This document shows, piece after piece, positions 29,011 to 39,698 of a stretch of 64,000 nt of DNA (the stretch's first letter is position 1; every line of letters begins with the position of its first letter). The notes beneath the pieces are model-generated. The model was not told the DNA's origin. It did no database searches and saw only the letters and a list, made by a program, of their open reading frames with translations. The position numbers were made by a program, and so were the translations under genes. This DNA is from Bacteroidota bacterium (GTDB lineage: Bacteria > Bacteroidota > Bacteroidia > JAIBAJ01). The stretch spans positions 1-64,000 of the forward strand of contig CANJNG010000005.1 in assembly GCA_947475205.1 (NCBI GenBank), in the 5' to 3' direction.

Positions 29011-31284
29011 TTGACTAAACATTTTCTACCTTTTCTGTTTTTATTGTTTTGTGTAGCTGGTGTTGTCAGCAGTTTTAAGCATGTTTCTTTTCCAGGAAAT
29101 TTCAGCACTATGCAGGCTAAACTGGCTGAAATATTTAAAGTAGATACCTTTCCCGGAAACCAATGCCTGAACGAACAAGGCGTTGCGTATTACACCCGAA
29201 GTTTGAAAATTGAAAGCAGGGAACAGTATTTTTCCAACCTCTTTTATTTAGCCAAGCATTTGCTCAATCTCGGAAAAACCGATAGTGCCGTACAAGTAAA
29301 TCATACCCTGCTCGATTCCATCAAAAATGGTAAACTATGGACAGCTAACAAGCCCCGACCCGAAATGGAAAGAATAGTTTCAAAAAATCTGGCACTTTGT
29401 TATCTCCGCATGGGCGAACAGCAAAACTGCCTTAATAATCATAATGCGTATTCCTGCATAATTCCTCTCCAGCCTCAGGCATTTCACACCAATAAAACAG
29501 GTTCTGAAAAGGCAATAGAGCTATACTCTGATATTCTTGCTAAGAATCCCACCGATTATATGAGTCGTTGGTTGCTGAACATCGCTTACATGACTTTGGG
29601 CAAATATCCGCAAGAGGTTCCGAAATCTCATTTTATTAATCTCAATAAATATGATTCGGATTATAGCATTCCCCGCTTTCAGAATATTGCTACTGAACTG
29701 GGTGTAAATGCCCTTAACCAATTGGGTGGAGCTAATGCAGAAGATTTCAATAATGATGGTTACCTCGACCTTTTCACCACTTCCTACAAACTGAAAGATA
29801 ACGTAAATCTTTACTTGAATGATGGTAATGGTGGATTTAAAGATGTTACTGCAAAGGCCGGATTGGTTGGAATAACCGGAGGTGTAAACTCAAACCATGC
29901 CGATTATGATAATGATGGCGATATAGATATTTATGTTATCCGTGGCGGATGGCTGCTCACTGCTGTTCCAGAACCAAATTCCTTGCTGCGAAACAATGGG
30001 GATGGAACTTTTACAGATGTAACTCAGCAAGCCGGATTGCTTTCTTATGGTTTCAGCCACACAGCCAATTGGGGCGATTTCAACAATGATGGTTGGCTCG
30101 ATTTGTTTGTGGGAATGGAACAAACTCAGATTCCCGGCGAAACCGACCATTTTCCCCGCTCCGAACTGTATTTGAACAACGGCGATGGAACATTTAAAGA
30201 GGTGTCGGAAACCTGCGGCGTAAACATTAAAAAATGGGTGAAAGGTTCAATTTGGGGCGATTATAACAACGATGGCTTTATCGACCTTTATGTGTCGAAT
30301 ATGGGAGCTAAGAATCTGTTATTTAAGAACAATGGCTGCAATGGTAGAGATAAATGTTTGCCTACATTCACCGAAGTAGCCGAGCAAGCCAATGTAGCCG
30401 ACCCGGTTTTTAGTTTCGGAAGCTTCTTCTTTGATTTTAATAACGATGGTTGGCAAGATTTATATGTTACCGGATATTCAAACGAAAACTTTGAAATGGC
30501 TCAGGAATATTTAGGCATTGCAGAACCAAGAAATCCTCCGAAATTTTATCTCAATAAAAAGGATGGTACTTTTGAAAACAATGCACCAAAGATTGGGCTT
30601 AACCGCTCTATTTACGCAATGAGTATGAACTTTGGCGATATTGATAATGATGGTTGGTTAGATGTTTTTGCCGGAACGGGATATGCAGAACTCGAAGGGC
30701 TTATGCCTGATTTGATGTTTAGAAATAATGAAGGGAAGGAATTGCAGGATGTAACTAAATCGGGTGGCTTCGGGATGTTGCAAAAGGGTCACGGCATTGC
30801 CTTCGGCGACCTTGATAATGATGGTGATCAGGATATTTATATGAATTCGGGAGGTTTTTTGTCGGGCGATAAATTCTGGAATCTGCTTTTTCATAATCCG
30901 GGTAATGCCAACCACTGGATAAGTTTAAACCTCGAAGGAGTAGGGGAGGGGCACTGCAACAAATCAGCTATCGGGACGAGGATTAAGTTAAAGGTAAAAA
31001 CAACAACAGGTTACCGGGAACAGTTTATAATAGTGGGGACAGGAGGTTGCTATGGAGCATCAAGTCTGCAACAGGAAATAGGATTAGGGAGTGCACTTGC
31101 AGTGGAAGAAATTGAAGTTAAATGGCATGGTTCGGGTGTGGTGCAGGTGTTTAAAAATGTGGAAATGGATGCTATTTATAAAGTGATAGAGAATAATTCA
31201 ACCCTTGTGAAGGTGGTGCAAAAGAGACTCAATTATACAGCTTCCAAGGAAGTTAAACCTAAAGAAATGCATCATCATCATTGA
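29011..31284 (+). CDS. FG-GAP/VCBS repeat protein with ASPIC/UnbV-type C-terminal domain (TTG start)
   Basis: Multiple DFNNDGYLDLF / DYDNDGDIDIYV / DLDNDGDQDIYM calcium-binding FG-GAP motifs; C-terminal SAIGTRIKLKVKTTTGYREQFIIVGTGGCYGASS. Confidence 0.88.
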   Translation: MTKHFLPFLFLLFCVAGVVSSFKHVSFPGNFSTMQAKLAEIFKVDTFPGNQCLNEQGVAYYTRSLKIESREQYFSNLFYLAKHLLNLGKTDSAVQVNHTLLDSIKNGKLWTANKPRPEMERIVSKNLALCYLRMGEQQNCLNNHNAYSCIIPLQPQAFHTNKTGSEKAIELYSDILAKNPTDYMSRWLLNIAYMTLGKYPQEVPKSHFINLNKYDSDYSIPRFQNIATELGVNALNQLGGANAEDFNNDGYLDLFTTSYKLKDNVNLYLNDGNGGFKDVTAKAGLVGITGGVNSNHADYDNDGDIDIYVIRGGWLLTAVPEPNSLLRNNGDGTFTDVTQQAGLLSYGFSHTANWGDFNNDGWLDLFVGMEQTQIPGETDHFPRSELYLNNGDGTFKEVSETCGVNIKKWVKGSIWGDYNNDGFIDLYVSNMGAKNLLFKNNGCNGRDKCLPTFTEVAEQANVADPVFSFGSFFFDFNNDGWQDLYVTGYSNENFEMAQEYLGIAEPRNPPKFYLNKKDGTFENNAPKIGLNRSIYAMSMNFGDIDNDGWLDVFAGTGYAELEGLMPDLMFRNNEGKELQDVTKSGGFGMLQKGHGIAFGDLDNDGDQDIYMNSGGFLSGDKFWNLLFHNPGNANHWISLNLEGVGEGHCNKSAIGTRIKLKVKTTTGYREQFIIVGTGGCYGASSLQQEIGLGSALAVEEIEVKWHGSGVVQVFKNVEMDAIYKVIENNSTLVKVVQKRLNYTASKEVKPKEMHHHH

Positions 31285-31342
31285 AGGTAAAAAATCATTG
31301 CTTCCTCCTTAGCCTATATTCAATTTAACAGGTATTACACTT

Positions 31343-32236
31343 ATGTCAAAAAATCTTCTCTTACTTCTCAGCATTATTATGTTCTCAGCCTGCAATTCTG
31401 CTCAAAAACAAACTGCTAAAACCTTTGATTTGCAAGGGCATCGAGGCTGCCGGGGTTTATTTCCCGAAAACAGCATAGAAGGATTTATTCAAGCGGTTAA
31501 TCTGGGTGTGAATACTATTGAGTTGGATGTGGTTATTACGGCCGATAGTCAGGTGGTGGTATCGCATGAACCTTGGATGGGCTGCGAAATATGCCTTCAA
31601 CCTTCAGGCAAGGAAATTGATTCGGCGGAAGAGAAGCATTTCAATATTTATAAAATGAAATTTGCTGAGCTTAAAGATTGGGATTGTGGGTCGAAACCGC
31701 ATCCTCGTTTTCAGTTTCAGCAAAAAATGAAAACCAATAAACCCTTGCTAAGTGAGGTTTTCAAAACCATTGAACAGTATTTGAAAGACAAGCATATTCC
31801 GGAAGTTAAGTACAATATAGAGATAAAATCTTCGCCCGAAGGCGATAATATTTACCATCCATCGCCATCGGTTTTCTGTAAATTAGTTACCGAGCAGATT
31901 GAAAAATTTGGCTTGGAAAAGCGTTCCATTATTCAAAGTTTCGATAACAGGACTTTGCGGGTAATGCACGATAAGTATCCACGGTATAATCTGGCATTGC
32001 TGGTTGAACCTTTAGAAAATCCTAAGTCCAAATTGTCGCAACTGGGGTTTAAGATTGAGATTTTGAGCCCGAATTTTAGAATGGTTGATAGTGCATTGGT
32101 GAGCTATTGTTTTCTCCGAAAAATGCAAATCATTCCCTGGACTGTGAACGAAGAAGAAGATATGAAACGGATGCTGGCTTTGGGCGTGGACGGAATTATT
32201 ACCGACTATCCTGATTTGGCGGCTACGTTGCGTTAA
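31343..32236 (+). CDS. Glycerophosphodiester phosphodiesterase family lipoprotein
   Basis: Lipobox FSACNSA; LQGHRGCRGLFPENSIEGFIQAVNLGVNTIELDVVIT and GVDGIITDYPDLA. Confidence 0.9.
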   Translation: MSKNLLLLLSIIMFSACNSAQKQTAKTFDLQGHRGCRGLFPENSIEGFIQAVNLGVNTIELDVVITADSQVVVSHEPWMGCEICLQPSGKEIDSAEEKHFNIYKMKFAELKDWDCGSKPHPRFQFQQKMKTNKPLLSEVFKTIEQYLKDKHIPEVKYNIEIKSSPEGDNIYHPSPSVFCKLVTEQIEKFGLEKRSIIQSFDNRTLRVMHDKYPRYNLALLVEPLENPKSKLSQLGFKIEILSPNFRMVDSALVSYCFLRKMQIIPWTVNEEEDMKRMLALGVDGIITDYPDLAATLR

Positions 32237-32246
32237 GTAATTGAAC

Positions 32247-32771
32247 CTACAACCCCAACAGCCCCTCAGGAATGGAGCATTGAATGGTTTTTGTTTTGGG
32301 GTTGATTCCTAAAATGAATTCTTCTACTACCGGAATCAGAATTTCGCTGCCATCGGGCGATTGCACTACAAATAATTGCTGCACGCCATCGGTAATATTA
32401 ATGGCTGTTCCTAATTTTCCAAGCTTTTTATCTATTACGGCATAGCCTTTAAGTTCAAACTCATTTTCATCTACTGCTTTGTTTGCCTTTACCTGCGATT
32501 TGGGTAAGAGCAGAGCTTTTCCAACAAGAGTTACCGCATCCTTTTCATTGGATATATTCTTAAACTGAATTATCCAAAGATTATCGTGAAGTTGTTTTTT
32601 GTTGGAAATGAAAAATGGAACCGAAGCCGGGGAAAATCCCACGAACAACAGTTCCATTTTTGTTGATTTCGGAATGAAATCTCCCGAAATTTCCACTTTC
32701 ACTTCACCTTTATATCCGTGGAAACCGATTATTCGGCCAACCTCAACAAAAGGCTCGGTGTAAGCGAGCAT
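32247..32771 (-). CDS. rimM: Ribosome maturation factor RimM
   Basis: VGRIIGFHGYKGEVKVEI N-terminus; adjacent to rpsP. Confidence 0.88.
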   Translation of the reverse strand: MLAYTEPFVEVGRIIGFHGYKGEVKVEISGDFIPKSTKMELLFVGFSPASVPFFISNKKQLHDNLWIIQFKNISNEKDAVTLVGKALLLPKSQVKANKAVDENEFELKGYAVIDKKLGKLGTAINITDGVQQLFVVQSPDGSEILIPVVEEFILGINPKTKTIQCSIPEGLLGL

Positions 32772-32774
32772 AGC

Positions 32775-33383
32775 TTATTCAGCAGCAGGTGCTTCTTCGG
32801 TAGTTTCAGCAGCAGCTTCAGCTACAGGAGCTTCAACTACAACTTCTGCTACCGGAGTTTCAGCAACTTCTTCGGTTGCAGCTTCAACTTCCGCTACAGG
32901 AGCTTCGGCAACTTCTTCGGCAAGCGGAGAAAGTTTCAAAGCCAATTTAGCTGCTTTGTCTGCATTCACTTTTGTTTCGTAAGTCAATCGTTCAGCAGCA
33001 GCTTTTTGTTTAGCCGTAGCAAGGCTGTTAGTTTTTCCGGTTACTTTACCTTCTTTCTCTTCAATCCATTTATCAAATTTGGCTTGAGCTTGTTCTTCGG
33101 TTAAAGCACCTTTAGCAATGCCACCATCTAAATGACGGCGATAAAGTACACCTTTGTAAGATAAAATAGCACGAGCAGTGTCAGTAGGCTGAGCACCGTT
33201 TTGTAGCCAGTTTACCGCAGAGGTAAAGTTAATGTCAATTGTCGCTGGGTTTGTGTTTGGGTTGTAGGTACCGAGTTTTTCGATAAACCTTCCGTCACGC
33301 GGTGCACGACCGTCCGCTACCACGATATGAAAGAAAGGAGCATCTTTCTTACCGTGTCTTTGCAATCTGATTTTTACTGCCAT
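32775..33383 (-). CDS. rpsP: 30S ribosomal protein S16 with Ala/Glu/Val-rich C-terminal extension
   Basis: [42 protein letters not shown]. Confidence 0.95.
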   Translation of the reverse strand: MAVKIRLQRHGKKDAPFFHIVVADGRAPRDGRFIEKLGTYNPNTNPATIDINFTSAVNWLQNGAQPTDTARAILSYKGVLYRRHLDGGIAKGALTEEQAQAKFDKWIEEKEGKVTGKTNSLATAKQKAAAERLTYETKVNADKAAKLALKLSPLAEEVAEAPVAEVEAATEEVAETPVAEVVVEAPVAEAAAETTEEAPAAE

Positions 33384-33409
33384 TGTATTTTGTTTTTAGA
33401 AATGGGCGG

Positions 33410-33442
33410 CAAAAGTATGTAAATTTCTTTTTGTAAAATCAA
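33410..33442 (-). promoter_or_regulatory. Candidate Bacteroidota promoter for rpsP-rimM
   Basis: Minus strand TTG (33440-33442) and TACTTTTG (33410-33417), a TAnnTTTG box, with about 22-nt spacing. Confidence 0.5.
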
Positions 33443-33503
33443 AAACTTTATTGCGGTTTTTGAAATCAAATTTATTGATAGTGTAAATATTTTCTCAATT
33501 TTC

Positions 33504-35471
33504 TTATTCTACTTTCAACAACTCTTTCCCGGCTTCTACAAACTGCTTTTCAGTTACGTATATTTCTTTGACTTCACCACTTTCATTAGCTTCAATGGTG
33601 CTTTCCATTTTCATGGAACTTAGCACTAAAAGACCTTGACCGGCTTCGACTTTGTCGCCAACGCTGACTAGGAGTTTGACTACTTCACCTGGCATCGGGC
33701 ATTTGTAGTCGCCAGTGGTTTCCTGTTCGATTTGTTTGAAGCGTGGAACTTCCTGACAAACGAAAGCTCCTTTTCCGGCCATCCAGATGTGGAGGTTGTT
33801 GTCGGCAGCTATTCGGGATGGGGTTTTGTGGATGTGGCCATCGAAAGTGATGGTGGTAAACTCGGATAGGAGGTCGGCGGCAGAAACGGAGATGTATTTA
33901 TCGCCTTGCTTTACGGAAAGTGAACCATCAGGGAGTTGCTGGTATTGGACTTTGATATCGTTTCCGTTTACCGAGAAGATTTTGTATTGATCCTGATAGT
34001 GGGAATTTCGCCATCCGGAAAGGCTTTTGTCGTAATTGACAGAGATTTCGGGGTCGTTTATTTCGCAAATCACGGAAAGGCAGGCGGAAATGAATTCGGC
34101 TTCGTCGTCGATGACAATTTGCGTGAGGCTATCGAGGTTGCGTTCAATCCACTTGGTGTCGATACTTGCGTTACTGAAATCGGGGTGTTCGAGGATGTTA
34201 ATTAATAGGGACGTGTTGGTTCTTATGCCGCTGATGGGGAATGTTTCTAATTGGTTAACCATTTGGCGGCGAGCTTCTTCCCGGCTTACGCTTGAAGTAA
34301 TAAATTTAGCTACCATGCTGTCGTAAAACACGGAAATTTCGGAGTCTGTGTCCACGCCTGTGTCGATACGTGCTCCATACATTGTTTCTTCGGTTCCGAA
34401 GAAGCCAATTTGCCCGGTGGAGGGGGCGAAGTTATTGTAAGGGTCTTCGGCACAGATGCGGCATTCGATGGCTGCACCGAACTGAGTGGGCTCTTGAACC
34501 ATGTGGTCTAAACTTTCACCGGAGGCTATTCCCAATTGCATTTTTACTAAATCGAGTCCGGTTACCGATTCGGTTACGGGATGCTCAACTTGAAGACGGG
34601 TGTTTACTTCCAAAAAGTAAAACTGTCCGTCGGGAGCAAGCAAGAATTCTACGGTTCCGGCATTATTGTAACCCACTGAAGCGGCCAGATTTTTAGCTGC
34701 TTCGCATATTTCAAGCCTCTGTTCGGGGCTTAGGGATGGGGACGGGCTTTCTTCAATTATTTTTTGATAGCGGCGTTGCACGGAGCATTCCCGCTCGAAC
34801 AAGTGGATATAGTTGCCATGATTATCACCAAAAATTTGCACTTCGATGTGTTTGGCGTGTTCGAAGTATTTTTCCAACAAAAGCTTACCATCGCCAAAAG
34901 CGTTTTCGGCTTCCCGCTTGGCGGCTTCGAAGGCTTCGGGTAATTCTTTGGCGGAGTTTACTATCCGCATTCCGCGTCCGCCCCCGCCAGCAGATGCTTT
35001 TAGGAGGACTGGATAGCCGATTTCGCCGGCTTCCCAAGCGAAGCGGCCTACGTCCTGCAAGTCGCCTTCGTAGCCGGGAACTACGGGAACGCCTGCCAGC
35101 TTTGCTTGTTCTTTTGCTTGGATTTTGGGACCCATTAAACGAATGACGGATGCTTTTGGGCCAATGAAGACTATACCTGATTTTTCGCACAGTTCGGCAA
35201 ATTCGGCCTTTTCGCTTAAAAAACCATAGCCGGGGTGGATGGCTTCTGCACCTGTTTTGCGGGCAGCAGAAATGATTTTATCCATAGCCAGATAGCTTTC
35301 GGAAGGCTGCGAACCGCCAATATAAACGGCTTCGTTGGCTTCGGCAACATGCACAGAATTGCGGTCGGCATCGGAATAAACGGCAACGCTGTAAATTCCC
35401 ATTTCTTTGCAGGCTCGGATAACCCGGCAAGCTATTTCGCCACGATTGGCAATTAGAATCTTTTTGAACAT
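33504..35471 (-). CDS. Biotin-dependent acyl-CoA carboxylase alpha subunit (biotin carboxylase plus BCCP domain)
   Basis: MFKKILIANRGEIACRVIRACKEMGI; EVNTRLQVEHPVTE; C-terminal biotinylation motif LSSMKMES. Confidence 0.92.
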   Translation of the reverse strand: MFKKILIANRGEIACRVIRACKEMGIYSVAVYSDADRNSVHVAEANEAVYIGGSQPSESYLAMDKIISAARKTGAEAIHPGYGFLSEKAEFAELCEKSGIVFIGPKASVIRLMGPKIQAKEQAKLAGVPVVPGYEGDLQDVGRFAWEAGEIGYPVLLKASAGGGGRGMRIVNSAKELPEAFEAAKREAENAFGDGKLLLEKYFEHAKHIEVQIFGDNHGNYIHLFERECSVQRRYQKIIEESPSPSLSPEQRLEICEAAKNLAASVGYNNAGTVEFLLAPDGQFYFLEVNTRLQVEHPVTESVTGLDLVKMQLGIASGESLDHMVQEPTQFGAAIECRICAEDPYNNFAPSTGQIGFFGTEETMYGARIDTGVDTDSEISVFYDSMVAKFITSSVSREEARRQMVNQLETFPISGIRTNTSLLINILEHPDFSNASIDTKWIERNLDSLTQIVIDDEAEFISACLSVICEINDPEISVNYDKSLSGWRNSHYQDQYKIFSVNGNDIKVQYQQLPDGSLSVKQGDKYISVSAADLLSEFTTITFDGHIHKTPSRIAADNNLHIWMAGKGAFVCQEVPRFKQIEQETTGDYKCPMPGEVVKLLVSVGDKVEAGQGLLVLSSMKMESTIEANESGEVKEIYVTEKQFVEAGKELLKVE

Positions 35472-35695
35472 TTTTGAAGGTTTGGGTTATGGTTTAGCCA
35501 TCAGCCAATGGGGTGCAAAGATTGTATTTTTTGGGGAAATAAAATTGTGGAATTGACGAATGGGACGCAAGATTCTCCTGATGAACTTTTGGGAACTGAT
35601 TTTTTAATTCAAATCATGTCTAATTATAATTATCAGCGTGATTAGAGTTTCAAATGTTCTTAGTAAGGTTATAACTTGGGATGGATAGAATCTTA

Positions 35696-36361
35696 CTAAT
35701 TGGTTTCAGAAACAAAAAACAACCCATCTTTCATTAGCAATTTTCTGTCGGCGAGGTTGGCCAAGCTTTCATTGTGAGTAACAACTACAATGGTTTGATT
35801 TGTTTCCTTTTTAAGCCTTACAAATAGCTGATGCAGTTCGGCTGCATTCTGGCTGTCGAGATTGCCCGATGGTTCATCGGTAAACAGGATAGATGGTTTA
35901 TTAATCAATGCACGAGCTACGGCTACCCTTTGTTGCTCACCACCTGAAAGCTCGGAAGGTTTGTGCGAAATTCGTTCTTTTAAGCCCAAGAAGTCGAGAA
36001 TTTCGATAGCAGCATGTTCAGCAGTTTTGCGGTCTTTGCCACCAATGAATGCGGGTATGCAGACATTTTCTAAGGCTGTAAATTCAGGTAATAGTTGATG
36101 AAACTGAAACACAAAGCCAATTTTCTGATTTCTGAAAAGTGATAGTCTCTTATCGTTCAATCCTAAAACCGAAATTCCTTCTAAGCTTAGTTCTCCGCCA
36201 TCCGGTTTATCTAAAGTACCTAAAATTTGCAGCAGCGTTGATTTCCCAGCTCCCGATGAACCCACTATGCAAACTAATTCACCCTTTTCAACGCTGAAAT
36301 CAACACCTTTCAGCACTTGCAGTTTGCCGTAGGTTTTGGTAATGTTTCGGGCTTGTATCAA
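35696..36361 (-). CDS. ABC transporter ATP-binding protein, LolD-like
   Basis: [56 protein letters not shown]. Confidence 0.85.
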   Translation of the reverse strand: MIQARNITKTYGKLQVLKGVDFSVEKGELVCIVGSSGAGKSTLLQILGTLDKPDGGELSLEGISVLGLNDKRLSLFRNQKIGFVFQFHQLLPEFTALENVCIPAFIGGKDRKTAEHAAIEILDFLGLKERISHKPSELSGGEQQRVAVARALINKPSILFTDEPSGNLDSQNAAELHQLFVRLKKETNQTIVVVTHNESLANLADRKLLMKDGLFFVSETN

Positions 36362-36374
36362 TGATAATTGGAAC

Positions 36375-37580
36375 TTACAGTTTGTATTTCATCAAAATGT
36401 ACAAAAGCCACAGAACAGAAACTCCCGAAATAAGCATGGCAGCTATTACCCATGAAAAATGAAGCGGAAGTAAAACTATTAATGCCGGGAAAGCTAACAG
36501 CCGAACAAATTCGGCCCAGAAAGCCGGTTTACGTTTCTCGAACAGAAGGCCAAAAATGCTTACCGAAAAAAGAATATAGGCTGCCGAAACAATGCTTTTC
36601 CAACCCAAAACGCTATGCCCGACAACGCTTAAATAATAGGTGGTAGCCACTATTAAAACCAAAAACTGGAATAATACATAGGGGTTTAATTGTGCAGGAT
36701 AGCTGAATTCAAACTTGTGATAGTTATCGTTGTTTACTTCTTTAGGATAATCCATCCCACCCAAATAATCAGGACGCCAGCCGGGAGGCTTAAGGAATAT
36801 GTTTATTTTGTCTTTCAGGGTTTTGGCCGGTTTGGCTTGATGAAACAAATCAACAAAGTATTGCACATTGGCCCAAGCCGGATTCCATGAATTAAGCGGG
36901 GTGGTGGTGCCATAAACGACTTCTTCTTCCTCTTCTTGAAATGTGCCAAACATTCGGTCATAAATGATAAACATCCCACCATAATTTTTATCGAGATATT
37001 TTGGGTTGCGTCCGTGATGCACGCGGTGGTGGCTTGGCGTATTTAGGACCCATTCTAAAGGACCTAGCTTGGGGATAAAGCGTGTGTGAATCCAAAACTG
37101 AAACAATATATCAATGCCTGAAATAATAACCAAAAGCAAGGGGCTAAAGCCAAAATAGGCCAGTGGCAGAAAAAGAGCGAAAGTCATCAAATTAAAAAAC
37201 CAAGGTTGCCTCAAGGCTACAGTAAGGTTATACTCTTCACTGCTGTGATGCACAATGTGTCCACCCCAACCAATATTTACCTCGTGCCCAAACCGATGTG
37301 CCCAATAGAAAATGAAATCGAAGGCAAAAAGAAGCACAATTCCGGTAAATATATTGGCAGGCAATGTTATCAATCTGTGTTGATAAATGTAATCGAAAAG
37401 CATCAACATTAAAACACGGGTGAAAACGGAAATTACCTGTTCGCCAATACCGATACCCATATTAGAAACCGAATCGGCAAAACGGTAGGTTCCCTTTTTA
37501 GAAATTAATTCTACAATTACTTCAGCCAAAATCAGCAGCAGAAATAAGGGAATTGCGAAAATTATGTAGTTGGGATTCAA
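36375..37580 (-). CDS. Sterol desaturase / fatty acid hydroxylase family protein
   Basis: His-box motifs [27 protein letters not shown] in a multi-TM protein. Confidence 0.9.
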   Translation of the reverse strand: MNPNYIIFAIPLFLLLILAEVIVELISKKGTYRFADSVSNMGIGIGEQVISVFTRVLMLMLFDYIYQHRLITLPANIFTGIVLLFAFDFIFYWAHRFGHEVNIGWGGHIVHHSSEEYNLTVALRQPWFFNLMTFALFLPLAYFGFSPLLLVIISGIDILFQFWIHTRFIPKLGPLEWVLNTPSHHRVHHGRNPKYLDKNYGGMFIIYDRMFGTFQEEEEEVVYGTTTPLNSWNPAWANVQYFVDLFHQAKPAKTLKDKINIFLKPPGWRPDYLGGMDYPKEVNNDNYHKFEFSYPAQLNPYVLFQFLVLIVATTYYLSVVGHSVLGWKSIVSAAYILFSVSIFGLLFEKRKPAFWAEFVRLLAFPALIVLLPLHFSWVIAAMLISGVSVLWLLYILMKYKL

Positions 37581-37620
37581 AGGGGAGGGAGTTTTTAGTG
37601 GTGGGATTTAGGTAAGTAAA

Positions 37621-38460
37621 TTATCTTCCCAATGTTTTGTCAGCTGTTTTTAATACTGCTTTTGCATTGATTGCTGTAACAACTTTTTTACCTGTTTTAG
37701 CTTCTAATTCTTTCATCGCAACTTTGGCTACATTTCCACCCTGAGCGGCTACTTTTTTGCTTTCCTCAAAAGTTTCTGGATTGGTAGCCACCGAAATATC
37801 TTTGGTGGATGCCTCGGCAAGCATATTTAAAATGAGTTCGGTGTTGGTCATATTATCTCTCAGGTTTTCCTTTTTCAAACCTTTCAAGATTTTATATTCT
37901 TTGGTAGTTTTACCTGCCCAAGCCTTGGTAATTATATCTGTTAGTGTAGCAAATTGTTGCCCTTCTTTCAATCCTCGTTTCTTCCATTCCTCGGTTAATT
38001 CTTTGCGAATTTCAATGCTTTTTAGGCGTTGATTTATCCAGTTTTCGGAATAACCTAAAGTCATATAATTCTGCAATGCCATGTCAATACTCAATTCCGG
38101 GTCTTGCATTTCATCTAATCTTTCGGAAGCTACCTTTGCTAACCATAGTTTAAAGGGTTCTGCCTTGGGCGATGGAATAGATTGGATTAATCGAAAAAGT
38201 TGCTCGCTATCAGCTACATCGGTCATTCGCATTTTACCATCTTGAGCGAGCATTTTCAAACCGTGACAATTCGTCACGGTTTCATTTCCTTCTTCCTTTA
38301 ATCGTTGCTTTAATTTTCGCCAATAGGCATTTGGGTCAATACTTTCTGTTAGTATAGCAATTACATCTACTATGGAAATATACCATTTCTCTTCTTCTTC
38401 GCTCCAAGAGGTGCGAACTTTTCTATCTTCAAATAATTTTATTGCAGTGTCTTTGCTCAT
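37621..38460 (-). CDS. BRO-N domain protein, DNA-damage-inducible protein D-like
   Basis: AIKLFEDRKVRTSWSEEEEKWYISIVDVIAILTESIDPNAYWRKLKQRLKEEGNE...FRLIQSIPSPKAEPFKLWLAKVASERLDEMQDPE. Confidence 0.8.
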   Translation of the reverse strand: MSKDTAIKLFEDRKVRTSWSEEEEKWYISIVDVIAILTESIDPNAYWRKLKQRLKEEGNETVTNCHGLKMLAQDGKMRMTDVADSEQLFRLIQSIPSPKAEPFKLWLAKVASERLDEMQDPELSIDMALQNYMTLGYSENWINQRLKSIEIRKELTEEWKKRGLKEGQQFATLTDIITKAWAGKTTKEYKILKGLKKENLRDNMTNTELILNMLAEASTKDISVATNPETFEESKKVAAQGGNVAKVAMKELEAKTGKKVVTAINAKAVLKTADKTLGR

Positions 38461-38528
38461 TTTATTTGCATTTAAGTGTTTTTATTTCTTCTTGGGGAAT
38501 GTCTCAACATTTCCATACAAAAACACTC

Positions 38529-39602
38529 TTAACCGACCTTCCGGCCAAACTCTTTCATAACATCTACCAGAACTTTCACACTTTCCAAAGGTAGTGCGTT
38601 ATACATCGAAGCCCTGTATCCACCAACGCTACGGTGTCCTTTAAGTCCGCTGATGTTGGCTTCCTTTAAAAGTTTTGAGAATTCGGCATCCAAAGATTCA
38701 TCTTTCAATAGGAAACAGGCATTCATCCACGAGCGGTCTTCTTTTGAAGCCGTGCCAATAAAAGCAGGATTATTATCTAATTCTGTGTAAAAAAGCTCTT
38801 GCTTCTGGCGGTTAATTTCTTCAATCCATTTCACCCCTCCGTGGTCTTTCAGCCATTGCAGCGTAAGCATGGAGACATAAACAGGATATACCGCCGGTGT
38901 GTTATACATACTTTCTCCTTCGATATGAATTTTGTAATCAAGCATTGAAGGGATTTGACGACCTGATTTACCAAGAAATTCATCTTTCACAATTACCATA
39001 GTTGTTCCGGCAGGCCCCATGTTTTTTTGTGCTCCTGCATAAATGAGGTCAAATTTGGTAACATCAAACCAGCGTGAAAAAATATCGGACGACATATCGC
39101 AAACTACCGGAACTTTTGATTCGGGGAAGTTTCGATACTGGGTTCCATAAATGGTGTTGTTGCTGGTGAAGTGAAAATAATCAAGGTCAGTCGGAATTTC
39201 ATATCCTTTTGGAATATAACTGAAATTCTTATCTTTAGAGGAGGCTATCTCGATCATTTCTCCAAACAGTTTTGCTTCCTTTTGTGCTTTGGAAGCCCAT
39301 ACACCTGTATTAGCATAAGCGGCTTTTCCACCGACCTTCATTAGGTTATAGGGTACCATTGTAAACTGCAAACTTGCTCCACCTTGAAGGTATATTACCG
39401 AATATCCGGCCGGAATGTTCAAAAGGTCTTTAACTAATTGTGTAGCCTTGTCCATATCGGCCACGAAATCTTTCCCCCTATGCGATACTTCTAAAATAGA
39501 AAGGCCTGAATTGTTGTAGTTTAAAACTGCTGCTGCAGCCTGGGTTAATACTTCTTCGGGTAAAATGCCCGGACCGGCTGAAAAGTTATGTGGTTTACTC
39601 AT
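38529..39602 (-). CDS. serC: 3-phosphoserine/phosphohydroxythreonine transaminase
   Basis: [43 protein letters not shown]-Lys region; [17 protein letters not shown]. Confidence 0.93.
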   Translation of the reverse strand: MSKPHNFSAGPGILPEEVLTQAAAAVLNYNNSGLSILEVSHRGKDFVADMDKATQLVKDLLNIPAGYSVIYLQGGASLQFTMVPYNLMKVGGKAAYANTGVWASKAQKEAKLFGEMIEIASSKDKNFSYIPKGYEIPTDLDYFHFTSNNTIYGTQYRNFPESKVPVVCDMSSDIFSRWFDVTKFDLIYAGAQKNMGPAGTTMVIVKDEFLGKSGRQIPSMLDYKIHIEGESMYNTPAVYPVYVSMLTLQWLKDHGGVKWIEEINRQKQELFYTELDNNPAFIGTASKEDRSWMNACFLLKDESLDAEFSKLLKEANISGLKGHRSVGGYRASMYNALPLESVKVLVDVMKEFGRKVG

Positions 39603-39698
39603 TGTTGTTTGTTGGGCAAAAGTAAGTAGGATGAGGTTTTAGGTTATTGATAATTTTTTAATTATTGTTTTTTAATTGTTATTTAGTTTTGCCACAAA

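Noticed and set aside
32718-33104. Plus-strand ORF of 128 aa rich in Phe/Ser
   Set aside because: Antisense to the Ala/Glu/Val-rich C-terminal extension of rpsP; composition artefact.
34370-35146. Plus-strand ORFs of 108 and 136 aa within the carboxylase gene
   Set aside because: Antisense to a strongly supported biotin carboxylase; Arg/Leu-rich composition typical of shadow ORFs.
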